From contig MU401957.1 in the NCBI GenBank assembly GCA_022579005.1, positions 1 through 14,022 of the forward strand: 14,022 nucleotides of DNA, in the 5' to 3' direction. The stretch comes from Poronia punctata. Taxonomy: Eukaryota; Ascomycota; Sordariomycetes; Xylariales; Xylariaceae. The notes beneath the pieces are model-generated. The model was not told the origin of the DNA, made no database searches, and saw nothing but the letters and a program-made list of their open reading frames with translations. Shown here piece by piece: positions 7,981 to 14,022 of the stretch. How positions within the stretch are numbered: the first letter of the stretch is position 1; every line of letters begins with the position of its first letter. Both the position numbers and the translations under genes were made by a program.

Positions 7981-9739
7981 ATTTATATATACTATAAAAA
8001 ATAAAAGTAAGCACAAGTTTAATTATATTACTATATAGCACTAAAGTAATGTTTAATAGCTATAAATAAGCATATTAGTTAATATAATTAAATATAAATG
8101 CTTATAAGTTTAAATAGCGCTAGTAAACAATTAGCACTTAATAAGTTATATTACTTTTATGCTATAAACTTTTTTTAAAAACTATATTAGCTAATAGTTT
8201 TTTTTAGTTATTAAATAATTTAAAAAAGCTGCTAAAAAAAAATGCTGCAAACTTATTTTTTAATAAATAAAAAAGTAGCGTTTTTTTTTAGCGTATACTA
8301 ATTTAAAACTAATAATAATAATTAATTTTATAAACTTATTAAATATAAACAAGCTTAAAAGCAAACTTTTAAAGCTACTATTGCTAAAAAATAAAATTTA
8401 ATATTTTATATTATTAAAAAAAAGTAAGCTTAAATATATGCTAGCTTAAGCCTTTTAGTTAAGTACTATTTAATACTTTTAAGTATTTAAATTTAAGTTT
8501 TAATATAATACTAAGTAGTTAACTATAAGTAAACTGTTTTTTATAAAAAATATACGCGCTGTTTTTATTATATAATAACTATAAACTTAAAAAAAGTTTT
8601 GTACTAATAATTATACTTAAACTTAATATATAATAAAGTGCAGTTTACTAGCTTTTAATAACTTAGTTAAGTTATGTTAATAATAATAATAGCGTTTGTT
8701 TATATTACTATTAGTACTTATTAAATTAACTTAGTAAGTAATATTATTACTTATATTATATATAGTAAGTATTTAATAGTTTATAGTGTTATTATATATT
8801 AAAAATATTAAAAACTATAAATTAGTTTAAAAAACGTATTAAAAGATTATTATAGTATAGTATTATTTTTAGTTGCTTATAAGTATACTAGCATTTATAA
8901 TTAAAGCTATAGTAATTAAAGCTATAAAATAAAGTTTATACTTAACTTTTAAGTTTTATAAGTACTAATTATAAAAAAAATAAAAGTTTAAAATAGTAAT
9001 AATAGCATAAAAATAACTTGCTAATAAAAACAAGTTTAAAAAAGTATTTTATAACTTTTATTTTTAAAGCATATTAACGTTAACTTTATACTATTTAATA
9101 TAAAAGCTTATTTAAAAAATATAGCTATTATATATTTTATTAAGCTGTTTTTTATAAAAAAAATTTTTTTTTTTTTACTATTTTAATAAATTAAAAACTT
9201 TTAGTATTTTTAATATATTAAAGCAAATACGTTATAGGTTTAAAATATTAAAACTGCTAATAGCTTAAATTTAATAGTTAAGAAAGCTTAGAGTATTACT
9301 AGTATTATGCTTAGCAGGTTAGGTGCTAGGTTTTTTTTTATTTTTAAAAAACATTTTTTATATAATATTTAAGTGTTAGCTATATATAACTAATAAAAAT
9401 AATAATAAGTAGTTAACTTATAGTTAAATTTAATATTTTAAGTTAAAGTTAAGTATAGTATAAAGCAACGCTTTTATTTTATATTTAAGTACTATAAAGT
9501 TTAGTTAGTTAGTATATAATAAAATTTATAATAGCAAAGAAATTAAACTTACTAAAAACAGTATTTTTAAATATATGCTACTAGTATAAAAAAACAATAT
9601 TTTAAGTATAATAAAAGTAAAAAATAAAAAATGTATATAAATAATATAACTTAAAGTAAAAAAAAATTAGTTTAAAAGAATTTAATATATAATAGCTAGC
9701 TTAAAATTATATATTTAGCTATACTATATAGTAAAATAA
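7981..9739. other. Decayed DNA without genes
   Basis: No supported gene or RNA. A block of eight A followed by thirteen T lies at 9156-9176. From about 9545 the plus strand becomes A-rich and weakly resembles the satellite unit (ctaaaaacagtatttttaaa; aataaaagtaaaaaataaaa), so very degenerate outer units may start here. Confidence 0.55.
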
Positions 9740-11270
9740 ATATATATAAGTATAATAAAAAAGGTATATAGTAAAAAGTAACTAAACTATAAAAAAAATA
9801 AAGGTAATAAAAATAAAAATACTTATACTTAGTAGAAAATCTACTAAGTAGCTATTAAGCTAAAAAGTATTTTTATAAAGTAGCTTAGTATAAAAGCAAA
9901 AGTATAAAATAAAAAATATAAATAAAGCAAAGTTAATAAACTAAAAAAAAAATAAATATAATAAAAGTAAAAGTATTTATACTTAGTAAAAAATCTACTA
10001 AGTAGCTATTAAGCTAAAAAGTATTTTTATAAGATTGCTTAATAAAAAGGCAAATATATAAAATAAAAAATATAAATAAAAAAAAGTAAATAAATTAAAA
10101 AAAAAATAAAGGCAGCAAAAGAAAAAATACTTTTACTTAGTAAAAAAACTACTAAGTAGCAATTAAAACAAGAAGTATTTTTATAGCGCAAGCTAGCAAA
10201 ATAATAAAAGTATAAAATAAAAAATATATATAAAAAAAAGTAAATAAGTTAAAAAAAAAATAAAAGCAGCAAAAGTAAAAATATTTTTATTTAGTAAAAA
10301 ATTTACTAAGTAGCTATTAAGCTAAAAAGTATTTTTATAAAGTAGCTTAGCAAAAAAAAGTACTTTTACTTAGTAAAAAATTTATTAAGTAGCTATTAAG
10401 CTAAAAAGTATTTTTATAAGCAGCTAAGTAAAAAAGCAAAAGTATAAAATAAAAAATATAAATAAAATAAAATAAATAAACTAAAAAAAAAATAAAAGCA
10501 GTAAAAGTAAAAATATTTTTATTTAGTAAAAAAACTACTAAGTAGCTATTAAGCTAAAAAGTATTTTTATAAAGCAGCTTAGCAAAAAAGCAAATATATA
10601 AAATAAAAAATATAAATAAAAAAAAGTAAACAAACTAAAAAAAAAATAAAAGTAGTAAAAAAAAAAATATTTTTACTTAGTAAAAAAACTACTAAATAGC
10701 TATTAAGCTAAAAAGTTTTTTTATAAAGCGGCTTAGTATAAAAATAAAAATATAAAATAAAATATATAAATAAAAAAAAAAAAAAAATTAAAAAAAAAAT
10801 AAAAGCAATAAAAGTAAAAATACTTTTACTTAGTAAAAAATTTACTAAGTAGCTATTAAGCTAAAAAGTATTTTTATAATATAGCTTAGCAAAATAATAA
10901 AAGTAAAAAATAAAAAATATAAATAAAAAAAAGTAAATAAATTAAAAAAAAAATAAAAGCAATAAAAGTAAAAATACTTTTATTTAGTAAGTAACTTAGT
11001 AAGTAATTGCTAAAAAAAAAGTAACTATTATAATAAAGCTTAATATAAAGGCAAAAGCTAAAAAAAAAAAAGTATAAATATTTAAAAGCAAATGTATTAT
11101 AAAAAGTATATAAAAGCAAAAGTAATTAAAACTATACTTAATAAAAAAACTACAACATAGCTTAGCAGTAAAAAATAATATAAATATAAGTAAAGTAATA
11201 AATATAAGCAACGATAATAAAATAATAATTATAATATAACTTAGCAAAAAAAGGTAGTATAAAAATAAAA
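9740..11270. repeat. Satellite-like tandem array, 153-155 bp period
   Basis: The anchor ctactaagtag, or a decayed form of it, starts at 9841, 9995, 10149, 10303, 10382, 10535, 10689, 10842, 10995 and 11150. Spacings are 154, 154, 154, 79, 153, 154, 153, 153 and 155. After the anchor each unit has ctattaagctaaaaagtatt, tttataa, an agcttagca/gta box, agtataaaataaaaaatata, a run of eight to ten A, and agtaaaaatacttttactta leading to the next anchor. Part of an earlier unit is visible from about 9749. The two right-hand units (10995, 11150) and the left edge are much more diverged than the core. Unit 3 (10149) has private changes such as aattaaaacaagaag that are not simple C/T differences. The two overlapping minus-strand open frames at 10886-11247 are antisense shadows of this A-rich array. 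Confidence 0.93.
10815..10876. repeat. Nested hairpin inside the satellite unit
   Basis: In this unit the left arm 10815-10837 pairs without a gap: its first 13 nt (10815-10827) match 10864-10876 and its next 10 nt (10828-10837) match 10841-10850 around aaa. The only interruption is a 13-nt bulge (10851-10863, agctattaagcta) on the right side, giving 23 paired bases. The inner arms are also fully paired in the first unit (9826-9836 with 9840-9850), where one A-T pair is G-C instead. Other units show the same fold with mismatches. Confidence 0.85.
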
Positions 11271-12330
11271 AATAGTATAAGTATAATATTACTTAATATA
11301 TTGCTTTAAAAATATGTTTTTTTTATAAAGCTAGTATTTTATTTTAACTTATATACTTAACTTTATTTTATTTTTATATATTTATATAATATTTTTTTTT
11401 TATAAAGTAATTTTTAAACTTTTTTTTATATTAAATATTAAAATATAAAACTATACTAATATATATATTTATAATAGTATAAAAAACTAGCATATATATA
11501 ATAAGGCCTATACTGCTAAATATTATAAATAAGTTAATTAATTTTATATAGTAGTTATAATATTATTTTATTAAAAGTATATAAAGTTTAATAACTTTAT
11601 ATATATACTTAGTTTAACTAAAAAAACAGCATTATAGTAATTATAAGCAATATATAAGCAAAAACTAGCAGTATATATGCAAGCTATGCTATTATTATTA
11701 TTAAAATATTAAAAAGTTTTAAACTAAATTAAAAGTTGCTTATTACTAAAGCTAAATATATTTAAAAAAATAAAGCTAAATAGTAAAAACTAGCACTAAA
11801 ATATAAAGTAAAAATAAAATATAAAAAATATATTATATAAACTTTTTTAATAAAGCAAATAATTAATAATATTAAAAATTACTAATTTAACTTTATTATT
11901 ATTACTAAGCTTAATAGTTTTAATAAATAGCCTATTTTATTATTTTAGCGTAAAAAAGTATAAAAATAGCATTAAACAAAGCTTAATATTATATACACTA
12001 TATTAAACAACTTTATAATAAATTTACTAGTTAATTTTTATATATTTATAACTATTTTTAAAAATGCTAATAATAATAATTATAAAATTAAAAGTGTTAA
12101 TTTTTTAAAACTAAAATTTAACTTATTTATATTAATTATAAACAAAGTATACTAAAAATAAAATAGTAGCAAAAATAATATATATTTATATACTTTATAA
12201 GTAAGCAAGCTAAGCATATATATAAATAAAGTCTATAAAATAGCTAAAAAAAAGTAAATAGTATTTAAATTAATTAACTATAAAATATTTAACTACTTTA
12301 TATTATTAAAGTAAATTATATTAAAAATAC
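11271..12330. other. Decayed DNA without genes
   Basis: AT-rich sequence with T-runs, TA-runs and an att/aat run near 11690-11702. I see no gene, RNA or clear repeat. Confidence 0.6.
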
Positions 12331-12335
12331 TATAT

Positions 12336-12444
12336 TTGCTATAAAGTTAGTGCTAAATTTGCTATAAATAGTGCTTTAATAAATAAGTATAGCTAATAGT
12401 GCTAACTAAGTAAGTACTTTACTAACTATAAAAATTATAGTTAG
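12336..12444. repeat. Short direct repeat and 10-bp hairpin
   Basis: ttgctataaa occurs at about 12336 and 12359, 23 bp apart, each followed by tagtgct. Downstream, arms ctaactataa (12422-12431) and ttatagttag (12435-12444) form a perfect hairpin around aaa. Confidence 0.65.
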
Positions 12445-12494
12445 CAAATAGGTTTATTTTAGCGCTATAAATAATATATACTTACTTATATAAG

Positions 12495-12588
12495 GTAGTA
12501 AGTACTTATATAAAGTAATAAATACTTATATATATAAAGTAATAAGTACTTATATAAGCTAGGTAATAAGTATTTATTTATATAAAAT
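12495..12588. repeat. Short tandem array with AAGTACTT cores
   Basis: Four units of 20, 24, 24 and about 26 bp start at 12495, 12515, 12539 and 12563. Each begins gtaataag or a close variant and continues tacttatata. Units 1 and 3 keep the palindrome aagtactt; units 2 and 4 have aatactt and aagtattt, which are G/A and C/T variants. Confidence 0.75.
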
Positions 12589-12708
12589 TATATATTTATA
12601 AAAAAACATATTTATAAAGTTAATATTTACAATTTTTTAAAATTAACTAGCTAGGCTAAAGTAAAATATAATAGCTATTATAGCTAGTATATTTTTATTA
12701 CTTTTAAT

Positions 12709-12840
12709 TTATATGCTTTTTTTGCCTTCTTTGCTTTTATTAGCATTATTGCGTTTAGCTTTAAAAGCTGCCTTTTTAGTAGCTTATTTTTTTTAAAAAT
12801 CTTAGCAGGCTTTTTTAACTTTTTTTATATTAACTAAGCA
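12709..12840 (-). pseudogene. Possible broken Lys/Ala-rich coding trace
   Basis: Read on the minus strand from 12840 towards 12712, one frame gives a basic stretch ending KKAAFKAKRNNANKSKEG followed by a stop at 12709-12711. It is interrupted by TAA at 12802-12804, 12793-12795 and 12784-12786. CAA becomes TAA by a single CpA-to-TpA change, so these could be three former Gln codons, but nothing proves it. The segment keeps GpA steps (gat, gaa) and ggc/gcc that are rare elsewhere. A plain T-rich tract with gct words is an equally good reading. No family is recognised. Confidence 0.15.
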
Positions 12841-14022
12841 TTTATAAATGTTTGCTTTATTATATAAATATTTAAAGCTTTATAGCTTTAAGCTGTTAAT
12901 ATTTATATGTTTTATAATTTTTATAATAAAAAATATAAAATAAATATTTTTAAAAAAAAGTATAACTTAGCTAGCATAAATAGTAGCTTAAAAAGTAGCT
13001 ATAGCAAATTAGTATATAATTAGTATATTTAAATTTTAGTATACTTACTTGTAAATAAGCTTATAAGCGTTTTTTTATATGCTTTTTTTAACGTTTAAAA
13101 AGCAAATATTTAAATATAAAAACCTTTTTAATTAATGCTATATATAACTTTTTTTATAAGCTTAGCAAAAAAAGTAAAAAATATAGCTTGCTTTAAATAG
13201 CTTTAGCTTTGCTTTTTAAATATAGCAGTAAAGGTTTGCTTTACTAAAAAATAATTAGTATATAAATAAAAATAATAAAATTATATAAAATATATTTTTA
13301 GTTATAAGTAATTATTTTTGCTTTTTAAGCACTTTAATATTTTTTATAGTATTTATAAGTATTGCCTTTTATAATTTTAAGTTTAGTTTAAGTTTTTTAT
13401 TTGCTATCTTTTTTTTTTTAGCATTTTTATAAAGTAGTATTATTTTATTTATAAGTTATTTAACTTACTTATTTAAATTAGTATATTATATTATTTAATA
13501 AATATAAATACCTTATTTAAATATACTTGCACTTTTAAATTTAGCTAGTATTGCTATATTTAACAACTTTATAAAAAGTTTAATATTAGCAAGCTTAAAT
13601 ATATTAATATATAATTAGTATATAAAATATAGTCTACTTACTAAAGCTATTTTAGCTATAGTTTTTAGCTATATTTTTACTATAATTATATATATTAGCA
13701 ATATATATAATAACATATTAAAATTTAAAAAACTTAATTAAAATTAGGTATAGTAACTTAAAGTATATAAAAATATATATACTTTGTTGTTTACTTAAAA
13801 TTATATTAGTAAAGTTGCTATATAAGTATAAGTAAGTATAAATTAGTTAATATAAGTAAATATTTTAATTAACTAAAATATACCTAGGTATTAAAACATA
13901 TAAGGCTTACTTTAAATAATAAAGTCTACTTTTTTTAATTTATTTTTTAATATATAAATTAAATTTAAAAATTAAAGAATTATTAACAAAAAAATTTTAA
14001 TAATTTATTATAAAAATAATTT
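12841..14022. other. Decayed DNA without genes to the right edge
   Basis: AT-rich sequence with stops in all frames. A 12-bp palindrome atacctaggtat lies at 13880-13891, with the same core as the one at 5343-5352. Otherwise I see only T-runs and TA-rich words; the last 100 bases are almost pure A/T. Confidence 0.55.

Larger units (their letters stand above)
1..14022. other. RIP-like AT-rich heterochromatic block, no functional genes
   Basis: The whole window is very AT-rich and broken by TAA and TAG in every frame. In the first 300 bases I counted about 47 G/C, CpA+TpG about 8 versus ApC+GpT about 17, and GpA+TpC about 4 versus ApG+CpT about 34. The remaining C is mostly in GCT, ACT and GCA; remaining TpC is nearly always TCT. 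By eye I found one TGA (near 2873) and no TCA. Copies of repeats inside the window differ largely by C/T and G/A. This matches repeat-induced point mutation, known from filamentous ascomycetes, which mutates duplicated DNA at CpA and leads to methylated, silent AT-rich isochores. The fungal assignment is inference from composition; no marker gene is present. Confidence 0.8.

Noticed and set aside
9156..9176. A8T13 block as a replication origin or poly(A) tail of a retroelement
   Set aside because: One homopolymer junction in this composition is expected by chance; no origin consensus or element body is attached.
10886..11247. Two overlapping minus-strand open frames (77 and 83 codons) that look like membrane proteins
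   Set aside because: They lie across the A-rich satellite units in two different frames. The hydrophobic Phe/Leu/Ile/Tyr content is only the T-rich complement of the repeat.
9740..11270. CRISPR array
   Set aside because: The whole 154-bp unit repeats, with no short repeats separated by unique spacers, and no cas gene is near. The setting is fungal-like AT-rich DNA.
1..14022. Mitochondrial or apicoplast genome
   Set aside because: No rRNA, tRNA or organelle protein genes are visible in 14 kb, and the C/T-G/A decay of repeats fits nuclear RIP better.
1..14022. AT-rich intergenic DNA of Plasmodium, Dictyostelium or anaerobic gut fungi
   Set aside because: Those are mostly homopolymer and simple AT repeats. 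Here many complex gct/agc words and diverged longer repeats with transition-type differences remain. I cannot exclude another AT-rich lineage outright.

Overview
This window is a gene-free, extremely AT-rich block. A hand tally of the first 300 bases gives about 47 G+C (near 16%), and the rest looks the same. In that sample CpA+TpG is about 8 against 17 for ApC+GpT, and GpA+TpC is about 4 against 34 for ApG+CpT. TpA steps are everywhere, and TGA/TCA triplets are almost absent. This is the classic footprint of repeat-induced point mutation (RIP, CpA to TpA on both strands). It points to nuclear heterochromatin, an AT-isochore, of a filamentous ascomycete fungus. Centromeric, pericentromeric or subtelomeric positions all fit; no telomere repeat is seen. 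The species cannot be named from the sequence.

Layout. 1-700: two diverged copies of a direct repeat about 390 bp apart, one carrying a 62-bp internal duplication. 924-1124: three tandem 67-bp copies in graded stages of C-to-T decay. 1125-1700: A-rich, low complexity. 1799-2175, 2697-3225, 5911-6045 and 6136-6365: four same-strand copies of one dispersed repeat family (A-D here), two of them shortened by deletions at short direct repeats. 6080-6663: a cluster of related near-perfect hairpins. 7811-7980: a 90-bp tandem duplication. About 9740-11270: a satellite-like array with a very regular 153-155 bp period (ten anchored units, one of 79 bp), whose unit holds a nested hairpin. 12495-12588: a short array of roughly 20-25 bp units. 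The stretches between hold only TA/AT-rich decayed DNA.

Genes. I see no convincing functional gene, rRNA, tRNA or CRISPR array. The longest open frame, 5664-5921 on +, is 85 codons, has no acidic residues and probably is a chance frame or a decayed relic. A weak minus-strand trace at 12709-12840 reads as a Lys/Ala-rich peptide broken by three TAA codons. Nothing here works together as a pathway. The biology is repeat decay, satellite amplification and palindrome maintenance in silenced DNA.
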